A program made the position numbers and the translations under genes. The notes beneath the pieces are model-generated. The model did not search any database, had not been told where the DNA came from, and worked only from the letters and a program-made list of their open reading frames with translations. Shown piece after piece: positions 23,891 to 34,454 of a DNA stretch of 64,000 nucleotides. The stretch comes from Inquilinus limosus DSM 16000 (GTDB lineage: Bacteria > Pseudomonadota > Alphaproteobacteria > DSM-16000 > Inquilinaceae), in contig NZ_AUHM01000005.1 in NCBI RefSeq assembly GCF_000423185.1, positions 335,322 to 399,321 of the forward strand, written 5' to 3'. Within the stretch, counting starts at the first letter, position 1, and each line of letters opens with the position of its first letter.

Positions 23891-25714
23891 ATGGATATCC
23901 GGAACATCGCCATCATCGCCCATGTCGATCATGGCAAGACCACCCTGATCGACGTGCTGCTGCGCCAGTCCGGGGCCTTCCGCGAGAACCAGCAGGTCGC
24001 CGAGCGGGTGATGGACTCGAACGACCTGGAGCGCGAGCGCGGCATCACCATCCTGGCGAAATGCACCTCGCTGGTGTGGAAGGGCGTGCGCATCAACATC
24101 GTCGACACGCCGGGCCATGCCGATTTCGGCGGCGAGGTCGAGCGCATCCTGAACATGGTCGACGGCGTGGTGGTGCTGGTCGATTCGGCCGAGGGGCCGC
24201 TGCCGCAGACCAAGTTCGTCACCGGCAAGGCGCTGAAGCTGGGCCTGCGGCCGATCGTGCTGATCAACAAGTGCGACCGGCCCGACGCCCGCCCGCACCA
24301 GGTGCATGACGAGGTGTTCGACCTGTTCGCCGCGCTCGACGCGAATGACGAGCAGCTCGACTTCCCGACCCTGTTCTCCTCGGCCAAGCAGGGCTGGGCG
24401 GCGGAGAGCCTGGAGGCGGAGCGGACCGACATGGCGCCGCTGTTCGACTTGGTCGTCAAGCATGTGCCGGCGCCGAAGGTGGAAGCCGACCAGCCGTTCC
24501 GCATGCTGGCGACGACGGTCGAGGCCAACCCCTATCTCGGCCGGGTGCTGACCGGCCGCGTCCTGTCCGGCACGGTCAGGCCGAACATGGCGGTCAAGGC
24601 CCTGTCGCGCAGCGGCGAGACGATCGAGACCGGCCGGATCAGCCGTGTGCTGGCCTTCCGCGGCATCGAACGGCAACCGATCGAGGCCGGCGAGGCCGGC
24701 GACATCGTCGCCATCGCCGGGCTGGAGACGGCGACCGTCGCCGACACCATCTGCGATCCGTCGGTGACCGAGCCGCTGGCGGCTCAGCCGATCGACCCGC
24801 CGACCATCGCCATGACCTTCTCGGTCAATGACAGCCCGCTGGCCGGCACCGAGGGCGACAAGGTCACCAGCCGCGTCATCCGCGCCCGCCTGTTCCGCGA
24901 GGCCGAGGGCAATGTCGCGCTCCGGATCACCGAGACCGCCGAGAAGGATGCCTTCGAGGTCGCCGGCCGCGGCGAGCTGCAGCTCGGCATCCTGATCGAG
25001 ACCATGCGCCGCGAGGGCTTCGAGTTGTCGATCAGCCGGCCGCGCGTGGTGTTCAAGAAGGACGAGGCCGGCCAACTGCTGGAGCCGATCGAGGAGGTCA
25101 CGATCGACGTCGACGAGGAGCATTCCGGCGTCGTCGTGCAGAAGCTGTCCGAGCGCAAGGGCGAGCTGCTGGAGATGCGGCCCTCCGGCGGCGGCAAGCA
25201 GCGCCTCGTCATGCTGGTGCCGACCCGCGGCCTGATCGGCTATCAGGGCGAGTTCCTGACCGACACCCGCGGCACCGGCGTCCTGAACCGGATCTTCCAC
25301 GGCTATGCCCCGCACAAGGGCGCGATCGCGTCGCGCCACACCGGCGTGCTGATCTCCAACGCCCAGGGCGAGGCGGTGGCCTATGCTCTGTGGAACCTGG
25401 AGGATCGCGGGCCGATGCTGATCGAGCCGCAGGCCAAGGTCTATCAGGGCATGATCATCGGCGAGCACACCCGCGGCAACGACCTCGAGGTCAATGTGCT
25501 GAAGGGCAAGCAGCTGACCAACATCCGCGCCGCCGGCAAGGACGAGGCGGTGCGCCTGACCCCGCCGATCCAGATGACGCTGGAGCGGGCGCTGACCTAC
25601 ATCAACGACGACGAGCTGGTCGAGGTCACGCCGAAGACCATCCGCCTGCGCAAGCAGATCCTCGACCCGAACGAGCGCAAGAAGATCGAGCGGCAGAGGA
25701 AAGAGGCGGTGTGA
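23891..25714 (+). CDS. typA: Ribosome-associated GTPase TypA/BipA
   Basis: A 607-residue translational GTPase related to EF-G and LepA. It acts on the ribosome during stress and 50S assembly. GTPase motifs: G1 AHVDHGKTT (10-18), G2 ERGITI, G3 [15 protein letters not shown]4 NKCD. Domains II, III and V follow, with [31 protein letters not shown] in the EF-G-like domain III and the TypA-specific C-terminus ([24 protein letters not shown]). The length is standard. The ATG at 23891 has GGACGGA just upstream, and longer frames are unnecessary. It is divergent from tamA and ends 7 bp from the convergent lipoprotein gene. Confidence 0.95.
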   Translation: MDIRNIAIIAHVDHGKTTLIDVLLRQSGAFRENQQVAERVMDSNDLERERGITILAKCTSLVWKGVRINIVDTPGHADFGGEVERILNMVDGVVVLVDSAEGPLPQTKFVTGKALKLGLRPIVLINKCDRPDARPHQVHDEVFDLFAALDANDEQLDFPTLFSSAKQGWAAESLEAERTDMAPLFDLVVKHVPAPKVEADQPFRMLATTVEANPYLGRVLTGRVLSGTVRPNMAVKALSRSGETIETGRISRVLAFRGIERQPIEAGEAGDIVAIAGLETATVADTICDPSVTEPLAAQPIDPPTIAMTFSVNDSPLAGTEGDKVTSRVIRARLFREAEGNVALRITETAEKDAFEVAGRGELQLGILIETMRREGFELSISRPRVVFKKDEAGQLLEPIEEVTIDVDEEHSGVVVQKLSERKGELLEMRPSGGGKQRLVMLVPTRGLIGYQGEFLTDTRGTGVLNRIFHGYAPHKGAIASRHTGVLISNAQGEAVAYALWNLEDRGPMLIEPQAKVYQGMIIGEHTRGNDLEVNVLKGKQLTNIRAAGKDEAVRLTPPIQMTLERALTYINDDELVEVTPKTIRLRKQILDPNERKKIERQRKEAV

Positions 25715-25721
25715 GCGCGGA

Positions 25722-26516
25722 TCAGGTCGAAACGCCCGATCCTCGTGGTGGCGCCGCGGTGGGCGCGGGCGTCCGCGGAGCCCGCCGTTCCGCGGCGGCG
25801 ATCGTGCCGCGGATCGCCTCGGCTGCGGTGGCCTGGAGAGCCTTCCAGTCCTTCGGCGTTCCGCGGATCGAGAGATTCACGACAAAAACCGTCAGCAACT
25901 CCTGGCCGACGACGGTCATACCCATGACGAGTCGGAGGTCCCCCTGGACTCTCTGCGCCGGGCCGTCGGCTGGGCCGGTATAGGAAATGATCCCGCCATT
26001 GTAGACGGCATCGGCATCTGCCCCGAGATAACGCAGATCGCTGAGCGTCATCCGGCCCGGCCGGCCGGCATACTTCTCGCGGGCGGGGGGAATGATCCGC
26101 TCGCTCAGCACCGCCGTAACCTTCGGATTGGCCATCATCGCCAGGAACAGCTGGCGGTCCGTGTCGAGTTCGTCGGCAGGCGACGACGGCATCGGCGAGG
26201 CCAGGAAGGCCAGCCTGTCGGCATTGATCGCCGGAGCTCCCCTCCGGACGATCGGCTCATCGCATGGGCGGAAGATGCCGAGGAGCCGATTGGATTCGGT
26301 GGGCTGGTCTAGGAACTGCTGCCGAAGCTTGAAGCCGAGCGCATCCGCCTCATCCGATAGACAGTAGCCCCTTGGTGCTATCGGCTGGAGGGAGGCAGTC
26401 TGCGGCGAGACTGCGGCGACCATATGGGTGGGCACTGTTGGGACAATGCTTCGAGGCGCCTGGTCGGCACACGCCGAAAGGGCCGCGAGAAGGACGGCCA
26501 GTCCGAACAACCGCAT
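25722..26516 (-). CDS. Hypothetical lipoprotein, 264 residues
   Basis: The N-terminus MRLFGLAVLLAALSAC is a lipoprotein signal with lipobox LSAC, lipidated at C16. The mature part is soluble and presumably periplasmic, with a pair of cysteines (YCLSDEAD and FRPCDEP) that could form a disulfide. A helical segment follows around LDTDRQLFLAMMANPKV, then a beta-rich C-terminal half with GDLRLVMGMTVVGQELLTVFVVNLS. I do not recognise a domain. The ribosome binding site is GAGGGAGA, 7 nt from the ATG. It stands alone, convergent with typA, and is separated by about 70 bp from the rlmJ stop. Confidence 0.75.
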   Translation of the reverse strand: MRLFGLAVLLAALSACADQAPRSIVPTVPTHMVAAVSPQTASLQPIAPRGYCLSDEADALGFKLRQQFLDQPTESNRLLGIFRPCDEPIVRRGAPAINADRLAFLASPMPSSPADELDTDRQLFLAMMANPKVTAVLSERIIPPAREKYAGRPGRMTLSDLRYLGADADAVYNGGIISYTGPADGPAQRVQGDLRLVMGMTVVGQELLTVFVVNLSIRGTPKDWKALQATAAEAIRGTIAAAERRAPRTPAPTAAPPRGSGVST

Positions 26517-26583
26517 CGTGAAATCTCCCTCGCAATCGGGGAAGCCTAGCGCGGCGGCGACCCGACGGCGAGCCGGATTCCGC

Positions 26584-27408
26584 TCAGCCAGGCAGCGGCT
26601 CCAACCGCCACTTGCCGCCCTGGCGGGCCAGGCGGGGCTGCAGCCAAGCCAGCGCCTCGCGCAGCGCCTCCTCCACGCCCCAGGGCAGGTTGACCAGGAC
26701 GAGGCCGGAGCCGTTGAGGCGGGCCGGGAACAGCGTGTTGAACACGGTCAGCTCGGCCACCCAGGCGCGGGGCAGGGGCGGCAGCGCCGCTAGCATGGTA
26801 TCGACCGGCGGCCGGTCCTTGATCGGATACCAGCCGGCGATCACCCCCTCCGGCCAGCGCCGATGCGCCGTGGCGATGCCGCGGGCCAGGCGCGCCAGCT
26901 CGTCCGCCCGCTCATAGGACGGGTCGAGCAGCAGCAGGCCGCGCCGCGGCTGCGGCGGCAGCAGGCCCCGCAGCGCCTCCCAGGCATCGCGGCGATGGAT
27001 CGCGACCTGGCCGTCGCCGGCGAATTCGGCGCGCAGCGTCGCGTGGTCCTCCGGATGCAGCTCGATCAGGGTCAGCCGGTCCTCCGGCCGCATCAGCGCC
27101 CGGACCAGCCGCGGCGACCCGGGATAGATCTCGAGCCGGCCGGACGGGTTGAAGCCGCGGACCAGCTCGAGATAGCGGGCGACCGTGGCCGGCGCCTCTG
27201 GCGCCCGCTCGATCCGGGCGATGCCGTCGACATATTCTCCGGTCTTCGCCGCCTCAGCGGCCAGGACGTAGCGGCCGATGCCGGCATGGAGGTCGAGGGC
27301 GGAGAAGGGCTTGTCCTTGCCGCGCAGCGCCTCCAGCAGCGTCACCAGCACCACGTGCTTGACGACGTCGGCGTGGTTGCCGGCGTGGAAGGCGTGGCGA
27401 TAGTTCAT
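26584..27408 (-). CDS. rlmJ: 23S rRNA (adenine-2030-N6)-methyltransferase RlmJ
   Basis: A 274-residue cytoplasmic enzyme that methylates A2030 of 23S rRNA (E. coli numbering). The hallmark N-terminus NYRHAFHAGNHADVVKH is complete. SAM binding is seen in ALDLHAGIGRY, and the catalytic N6-adenine motif D-P-x-Y/F appears as LLLDPSYE (E. coli has a DPPF-type motif). The KDRPPVD and VFNTLFPARLNGSGLVLVNLPW segments also match. Its ATG overlaps the upstream methyltransferase stop (ATGA), so the two genes are coupled. Confidence 0.93.
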   Translation of the reverse strand: MNYRHAFHAGNHADVVKHVVLVTLLEALRGKDKPFSALDLHAGIGRYVLAAEAAKTGEYVDGIARIERAPEAPATVARYLELVRGFNPSGRLEIYPGSPRLVRALMRPEDRLTLIELHPEDHATLRAEFAGDGQVAIHRRDAWEALRGLLPPQPRRGLLLLDPSYERADELARLARGIATAHRRWPEGVIAGWYPIKDRPPVDTMLAALPPLPRAWVAELTVFNTLFPARLNGSGLVLVNLPWGVEEALREALAWLQPRLARQGGKWRLEPLPG

Positions 27409-28313
27409 GCCGCTTGCAGCACCGCGACCCAGCCGGGCAGCGGCACCTTCTTCTCGGTGCGGGTCCAGGCGGACTCGATCTCGATTACGGCGAAGCCGGC
27501 GCCGGCCGCGGCCGCGCGGACATAGCCGGCGGAGTGCTGGTAGCGGTGGTGGTCGCCCAGGCGCCAGCCCTCGCCGTCGGCGCCGTCATGCGCCTCCAGG
27601 GTCAGGGCGAGCAGGCCGCCAGGCCGCAGCACCCGGCGGGTCGCGCCGAAGAGCGGCGCGAGATCGCCGATATAGACCGCGACATCGGCGGCCAGGGCCA
27701 GGTCGTACCGGATCGGCCAATCGGCCAGGGCGGCGACGATCTCGCCCGGCTCCAGCCGGTCGTACAGCTTCCGCGCCATCGCCTGCAGGATCATGCCGGG
27801 CGACAGGTCGATGCCGTCCAGCCGGCGGCGGCGGTCGGCGAAAGCGAGGCCGGCCAGGCCGGTGCCGCAGCCGAGATCGAGGATGTCGAGGCTTCCTTCC
27901 GGTGCTGCCCGGTCGACGGCGCGGCGCAGCAGCTCCGGCCCGCGGTAGCGCAGGGCCTCGACCAGCGCCGCGTCGAAGCGCGGGGCGTACTGGTCGAACA
28001 GGGTGCGGACATGTGCTTCGGGCAACTGAGCCGGCACCGGCGCGGCGCCGATCAGCGCCAGCCGCACCGCGGCGCCCATGCGGTCGTCCGGGTCCAGCTC
28101 CAGCGTGGCGCGATAGGCCGCGGCGGCGTCGCCGCCGGCCGCTTCCAGCGCCTGGCCCAGGGCGTAGTGGCTCTCGATATCGCCGGGGTCGATCTCGATC
28201 GCGGCGCGGATGGCGTCCGCGGCCTCGGCCGGCTGGCCCTCCGCCAGCAGGGCAAGGCCGATCTCCAGGCGCCGGCGCGCCCGCGGGTCGGGGGTGGGAA
28301 AGGGCAGTGTCAT
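27405..28313 (-). CDS. TPR-containing class I SAM-dependent methyltransferase
   Basis: A 302-residue cytoplasmic protein with two parts. Residues about 10-85 form one to two tetratricopeptide-like repeats (GLALLAEGQPAEAADAIRAAIEIDPGD and the following ALGQALEAAGGD). Residues about 100-302 form a Rossmann-type methyltransferase with motif I ILDLGCGTGLAG (about 147) and post-I LDGIDLSPGM. VLRPGGLLALTLEA follows later. Proteins of this layout are widespread in alphaproteobacteria, and their substrate is not established. It is first in a two-gene operon with rlmJ (4-nt overlap), which hints at an RNA- or translation-related role but does not prove it. Confidence 0.85.
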   Translation of the reverse strand: MTLPFPTPDPRARRRLEIGLALLAEGQPAEAADAIRAAIEIDPGDIESHYALGQALEAAGGDAAAAYRATLELDPDDRMGAAVRLALIGAAPVPAQLPEAHVRTLFDQYAPRFDAALVEALRYRGPELLRRAVDRAAPEGSLDILDLGCGTGLAGLAFADRRRRLDGIDLSPGMILQAMARKLYDRLEPGEIVAALADWPIRYDLALAADVAVYIGDLAPLFGATRRVLRPGGLLALTLEAHDGADGEGWRLGDHHRYQHSAGYVRAAAAGAGFAVIEIESAWTRTEKKVPLPGWVAVLQAA

Positions 28314-28408
28314 GGGATGAAACGTCCGAAGCGCCGCGGCCGTGCCGCGGTCGCGCGCGGGCTTATAGCCGAAGCGCCCCCGGATCGTCGAGAGGGGGAC
28401 TTCGGTCT

Positions 28409-28915
28409 CTAGGCGGTGGTCGGGTAGATGAAGCCGTCCGCCTCGTAGACGCCGCCATAGGCGCCGGTGTCGGGGTTCCAGAAGCGCACCGCGGTCCAGT
28501 CGTTGTCGGCGGAGACGTCGATCACCGACTGCTCGCGGTAGATCCGGCGCCGGGTCGGCCCGTCATTGCCCCAATTGGTGTGCGACACGGTGATCTCGCG
28601 CGAATTGCGCACCGAGACCACGACCGAGATGTGGCCGGCGCTCAGCCGATCCGACCGCCCCAGCACCAGCACGGCGCCGGAGCGCGGTGCGCTGCCCTTG
28701 CCGTAGACCCCGTCGGCCTGGTCCCACCAGGTCCAGGCGTCGCCCCGGATCTGGATGCCGGAGACGGCGCGGGCATAGGGCACGCATTCTTCCGGCGCGT
28801 TGGCGGTGACATAGCGGGCGACGCCGGTTCCGGTCGGGTTGCGAACGATGTCGGGCCCGCCGCCGCAGGCGGCGAGGGCCAGCGCGGCCGACAGCACCCA
28901 GGCACGTCGCGGCAT
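28409..28915 (-). CDS. CHAP-domain lipoprotein (cysteine amidohydrolase/peptidase fold)
   Basis: A 168-residue exported protein. The N-terminus MPRRAWVLSAALALAAC carries a lipobox (ALAAC, lipidated at C17). The mature domain shows the CHAP signature: the nucleophile C44 in ECVPYARAVSG, H95 in AGHISVVV, and a following SHTNWGN. This fits NlpC/P60-like cysteine peptidases or amidases acting on peptidoglycan. The ATG at 28915 is used; the frame stays open upstream into the TPP riboswitch region but without a start that makes a signal sequence. It is divergent from thiC. The cleavage specificity is unknown. Confidence 0.85.
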   Translation of the reverse strand: MPRRAWVLSAALALAACGGGPDIVRNPTGTGVARYVTANAPEECVPYARAVSGIQIRGDAWTWWDQADGVYGKGSAPRSGAVLVLGRSDRLSAGHISVVVSVRNSREITVSHTNWGNDGPTRRRIYREQSVIDVSADNDWTAVRFWNPDTGAYGGVYEADGFIYPTTA

Positions 28916-29054
28916 GCTCGTTCTCAACCGAAAGCTCAGAAATCCACCCCAATGCGTTGGAATATAGATGTTTTTAGGAATGGGGTCAAGGTCGAGGCGA
29001 AGCGGTGGGAGCGCGAGTTTTCGAGACGGTAGAGAGACGTCTCGGCCACCCCGC

Positions 29055-29083
29055 TTGACATCCCGTCCCCGGGCGCGCTCTGA

Positions 29084-29084
<1 letters not shown>
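29055..29084 (+). promoter_or_regulatory. Sigma70-type promoter of thiC
   Basis: TTGACA at 29055-29060, an 18-bp spacer, and TCTGAT at 29079-29084, ending where the TPP aptamer begins. The transcript would start at or just before the riboswitch. The -35 is a perfect consensus; the -10 matches 4 of 6. Confidence 0.55.
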
Positions 29085-31076
<1,992 letters not shown>

Positions 31077-31090
31077 CCGCAGCCGGCGTT

Positions 31091-31146
31091 CCGTGCGGAC
31101 CGAGATGAAAATCATTCTTGGTCCGCACGGGGACGACCGGTATAGG
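31091..31146 (+). promoter_or_regulatory. Promoter with a Fur-box-like operator inside an 11-bp inverted repeat
   Basis: TTGGTC (31118-31123), a 17-bp spacer and TATAGG (31141-31146) form a good sigma70 promoter for the dioxygenase-like gene. Overlapping the -35 is CGAGATGAAAATCATTCTT (31101-31119), which matches the 19-bp Fur consensus at about 12 positions. The whole box is framed by CCGTGCGGACC (31091-31101) and GGTCCGCACGG (31120-31130). The inverted repeat lacks a T-tract, so an operator is more likely than a thiC terminator, though a dual role is possible. Confidence 0.45.
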
Positions 31147-31238
31147 ACTCGCAGCGGAATTTCACCGCTGGCGGCCCGGGACGGATCCGTTCCGGGCCGC
31201 CGTCGACGGCGTGCAGCGCTCGGCGCGAGGAGATTTTG

Positions 31239-32135
31239 ATGGCAGCCCTTTCCGAACACGCGGCCAAGGCCGGCCTGATGACCCGGTTCCTGCTGCAGCG
31301 CCGGTTCCGGCGCGTCGCCTGGCGGGACTGGGTGGCCGACCGGATCGCCAGCCGGGTCGGGCGCGGCCCGATCTCCGGCTCGCCGCAGGCCCAGGCCGCG
31401 GCCGCAGCCCTCGACACCGACGGCTTCGCCATGACGCCGTGGCTGATGACGCCGGAGAGGGTCGAGGAGATGCGGCGCTATTTCGCCGGACATCCGTCCT
31501 TCAATCCCTACAAGCCCGAGCACGGCACCTTCCAGGCGCCGGAGCAGGCTCCGGCCGGCACCCATATCGCGCATTTCCGGCCCGATGTGGTGGTGAACGC
31601 GCCGCATGCCTTCGCCATCGCCAACGATCCGGCGGTGCTGGAGGCGGTGCAGGGCGCCCTCGGCTGCAAGCCGACGATCAGCTACATGGCCGCCTGGTGG
31701 TCGATCGCCGGGCACGAGCAGGGGCAGCACGCCGAGCTGTTCCACCGCGACTATGACGACTGGCGCTTCATCAAGCTGTTCGTCTACCTGACCGATGTCG
31801 ATGCCGGGGCCGGGCCGCACATCTATGTCCGCGGCTCGCACCGCGAGGACCGGCTGATGCCGATCCGCCGCTATTCCGACGCCGAGGTCGAGACCGCCTT
31901 CGGGCGCGAGCGCTTCGTCCAGTTCGAGGGGGCGGCCGGCACCAGCTTCCTGGAGAACACCTTCGGCCTGCATCGCGGCCTGCCGGCGCGGCAGACGCCG
32001 CGGCTGATCTTCCAGGTGGTCTACTGCCAGGGCCCGATCCTGTACGGCCCGCTGCGCCCGATCGTCGAGGCCGGCCGGGTGGCCCAGGGCCTGACGCTCG
32101 ACCCGCACATCAACCGCGTCTATCTCCGGGCCTGA
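31239..32135 (+). CDS. Phytanoyl-CoA dioxygenase (PhyH)-family Fe(II)/2-oxoglutarate oxygenase
   Basis: A 298-residue protein of the double-stranded beta-helix oxygenase superfamily. The iron facial triad is seen as HxD in FHRDYDDWRF and the distal histidine in FGLHRGLPA, with the 2-oxoglutarate-binding arginine in TPRLIFQVVYCQ. The GAGPHIYVRGSHR segment is a typical PhyH turn. The substrate is unknown; in bacteria the family hydroxylates lipids, natural products or amino acids. GAGGAG lies 6 nt from the ATG at 31239. A possible Fur-type operator upstream would fit an iron-dependent enzyme or siderophore tailoring, which is inference. Confidence 0.85.
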   Translation: MAALSEHAAKAGLMTRFLLQRRFRRVAWRDWVADRIASRVGRGPISGSPQAQAAAAALDTDGFAMTPWLMTPERVEEMRRYFAGHPSFNPYKPEHGTFQAPEQAPAGTHIAHFRPDVVVNAPHAFAIANDPAVLEAVQGALGCKPTISYMAAWWSIAGHEQGQHAELFHRDYDDWRFIKLFVYLTDVDAGAGPHIYVRGSHREDRLMPIRRYSDAEVETAFGRERFVQFEGAAGTSFLENTFGLHRGLPARQTPRLIFQVVYCQGPILYGPLRPIVEAGRVAQGLTLDPHINRVYLRA

Positions 32136-32179
32136 TCGAGGGTTGGCCTATGGAGCCATGTGGATGGGCCGGGGCCACC

Positions 32180-32607
32180 CTCTCACCCGAAATCGCTGAC
32201 GCGATTTCGACCTCTCCCCGGGGAGAGGTAAACGGGGGCGCTCCTTTTCCCTCTCCTTGGGAGAGGGAGGGCATCTACAGATCTTCGGGGCGCAGTTTCC
32301 TTTGCCTCTCCCGCTTGCGGGAGAGGACATCCGGAGGATGTCCGGGTGAGGGGATGGCGGCGCTGCCGAAAGCACAGCCTTGCGGCGGGCGAGCACATGA
32401 CCTGCCCTTGTCCTGAAACGCTGGCCCTGGTGTCGCAGCCGGGTCGCCCTCACCCGGTCTCGCTGCGCGAGCCCGACCTCTCCCGCAAGCGGGAGAGGCA
32501 ATCTGTTCGTATGCTCGCTGCCTCGCCCTGCCCACCGATGTGTAGATGCCCTAGTTGGGGAGAGGGAGGGGCCCGACGCCGAAGGCGGCGGGAGGGTGAG
32601 GGGGATC
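32180..32607 (+). repeat. Cluster of family B palindromic repeats
   Basis: A 428-bp non-coding block. It holds the copy (32269-32439) nearly identical to 21116-21289 and repeated CCTCTCCCGCAAGCGGGAGAGG-type hairpins in both orientations. It also holds the GACATCCGGAGGATGTC palindrome and TCACCC/GGGTGA boxes at its borders. Part of its right portion (about 32475-32515 and 32533-32545) recurs at 46650-46745. It separates the dioxygenase and flippase genes. Confidence 0.75.
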
Positions 32608-32629
32608 GGACCGCGCCACGGGAGCGGAC

Positions 32630-33913
32630 ATGGCGTTCACCATGAACCTCGCCCGGGTGAGGGCGATGAGCGGGCAGGCGATGCTGTTCCTGCTCGCCTT
32701 CGCCCTCGGCAAGGGCTCGGCCTTCTTCGGACCGCTGCTGCTGTCGCAGATCATGACCGTGCAGGATTACGGCACGGCCGAGCTCGGGCTCAGCATCGGC
32801 CTCATCGCGGCGCAGCTGCTCAGCCTCGGCGTGCCGGGCGCGATCCCGCAGCTGGTGCTGATCCGCAAGGACGACCATGTCCTCGACCTGCTGTTCTTCG
32901 TCACCGCCTCGATCGGCCTGATCGGCCTGGGATTCGCCGCGATCGCCTATGCCGTCTCGGGCCCGCTGTTGCATGTCTTCGCCGGCGTCGCCATCGCCGG
33001 CGCCGGGGCGCAGCTCACCGCCAGCGTGTTCTACCGGGCCAAGGGGCGCCGCTTCGGCATCCTGGTGGCGGACAATCTGGCGCTCTACGTCTTCCTGATC
33101 GTCGGCGCGCTGGTCTTCGCGGCCCTGCGGCAGGTGCCGCTGTGGGCGGTGATCATCGGCTGCGGCGCCGTCTCGCTGGGGCTCACCCTGTTCGCCCTGG
33201 CCGGCCTGGTGCGCACCATCCGGCCCCGCTTCCTGGCCGCCCATGTCGATGCCCGGAAGATGGGCTTCTTCATGATGGTGAATTCGCTGGTCTATTTCGC
33301 CATCGTCAGCAGCTCGCGCATCCTGGTCGGCTGGTTCCTGTCGGTCGAGGCGGTCTCGATCTACTCCGTCTGCCTCCGCACCGCGGCGGCGATCTTCCTG
33401 GTGCACCAGCTCGTCACCACCGTCCACTTCGCCAAGCTCTACGAATCCTCCGCCGGGTGGTTCGACCGCTACTACCTGAAGCTGCTGGCGGTCACGATGG
33501 CCGGCGCGGCGGTGATCCTGGCCGGCTTCGAGCTGTTCGGCGACAGGCTGCTGCCGGCCTGGACCGCCTATTTCCCGCAGATGTCGCAGCTGTTGCCCAT
33601 CGTCTGCATGCAGACGATCTGGTGGGTGTCGCTGGCCCAGGTCGAGCTGCGGATCAACCGGGCCCTGATCTCGCGGCAGGCGACGATGTGGCTGCTGACC
33701 AGCGCGGCGCTGATGGTCGCCGCCCTGGCGGTGCTGCAGGCGTTCGGCCTGCTGACGCTGCCGGTCGCGGCCCTGGTCTTCGCCTGCACCCTGTTCGTGG
33801 CGCTGCAGGCGCAGTTGGCCCTGCTGTGGCGGCATGGCGAGGCACTGCCGCGGATGCGGATCGCCCTGTTCGCGCCGCTGGTGTTCCTGATCCCGGCGTG
33901 GCTGCTGGCGTAA
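32630..33913 (+). CDS. Polysaccharide flippase-like membrane protein (MOP/MATE superfamily)
   Basis: A 427-residue integral inner-membrane protein with about 12-13 hydrophobic segments. The N-terminal layout (an early helix with GKGSAFFGPLLLSQIMTVQDYG) resembles lipopolysaccharide/O-antigen flippases of the Wzx type within the MOP superfamily. Such proteins move lipid-linked saccharides across the membrane. No glycosyltransferase or other polysaccharide genes surround it, so the substrate is unknown. The start ATG (32630) follows GGGAG at 5 nt. It is convergent with MarR, with 4 bp between the stops. Confidence 0.75.
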   Translation: MAFTMNLARVRAMSGQAMLFLLAFALGKGSAFFGPLLLSQIMTVQDYGTAELGLSIGLIAAQLLSLGVPGAIPQLVLIRKDDHVLDLLFFVTASIGLIGLGFAAIAYAVSGPLLHVFAGVAIAGAGAQLTASVFYRAKGRRFGILVADNLALYVFLIVGALVFAALRQVPLWAVIIGCGAVSLGLTLFALAGLVRTIRPRFLAAHVDARKMGFFMMVNSLVYFAIVSSSRILVGWFLSVEAVSIYSVCLRTAAAIFLVHQLVTTVHFAKLYESSAGWFDRYYLKLLAVTMAGAAVILAGFELFGDRLLPAWTAYFPQMSQLLPIVCMQTIWWVSLAQVELRINRALISRQATMWLLTSAALMVAALAVLQAFGLLTLPVAALVFACTLFVALQAQLALLWRHGEALPRMRIALFAPLVFLIPAWLLA

Positions 33914-33917
33914 CGCT

Positions 33918-34388
33918 CTACGGTTCCCGCTTGGCGCCGCTGGCCCACAGCCGGCGCAGCTGCTCGACGAAGCCCTGGCTCTCCTGCAGCGCGCCGAAGA
34001 ACTGGGCATCGGCCTCGCGCACCCGCGGCATGGCCGCGTTCAGCACCTCGGCGCCCTTGGCGGTGACCCTGAGCTGCCGGGCCCGGCTGTCGGTCGGGTG
34101 CGGCGCCCGGGCGATGAAGCCGCCGGCCTCCAGCGACCGCACCACCTGGCTGGTCATCATCGCGTCGGTCTTGCAGAAGGCGGCGAGCCGGGCCTGGGTG
34201 ACGTCGTTCTCCTTCCGGCTCAGCCAGGCGAGGCCGGCCAGAAGCACGAACTGGACATGGGTCAGGCCGAGGGGCTCGAGGGTCGATCGCTGCAGCCGCT
34301 GCCACTGATTGGCCACCTGCCACAGCAGGAAGCCGGGGCTGTTCTCGGGGCGCAGGGTGCGCGAGAGGGTGTCCCAGTCCAATGCCAC
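33918..34388 (-). CDS. MarR-family transcriptional regulator
   Basis: About 156 residues, winged helix-turn-helix. The pattern is typical: an N-terminal dimerisation helix (FLLWQVANQWQRLQRSTLEPLGLTHVQF), a recognition region (TQARLAAFCKTDAMMTSQVVRSLEAGGFI) and a wing (RAPHPTDSRARQLRVTAKG). The start is uncertain: a GTG at 34388 gives the usual MarR length, while an in-frame ATG at 34445 adds 19 residues. Neither has a strong ribosome binding site. It lies downstream of the acetyltransferase gene on the same strand. The ligand and targets are unknown. Confidence 0.85.
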   Translation of the reverse strand: MALDWDTLSRTLRPENSPGFLLWQVANQWQRLQRSTLEPLGLTHVQFVLLAGLAWLSRKENDVTQARLAAFCKTDAMMTSQVVRSLEAGGFIARAPHPTDSRARQLRVTAKGAEVLNAAMPRVREADAQFFGALQESQGFVEQLRRLWASGAKREP

Positions 34389-34454
34389 GTGCCGCGTTCC
34401 GCTTGAAATTTCGCTGAACCTAGGCGCGCAGACGAAGGGCATCAAGCCGGATGG

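Noticed and set aside
31091..31130. Intrinsic terminator of thiC
   Set aside because: The inverted repeat is strong but is followed by GGACGACC instead of a T-run, and it overlaps a good promoter for the next gene.
32180..32607. CRISPR array
   Set aside because: The hairpin units are not evenly spaced, the spacers are not unique sequences of constant length, and no cas gene is present. It is a dispersed palindromic repeat cluster.
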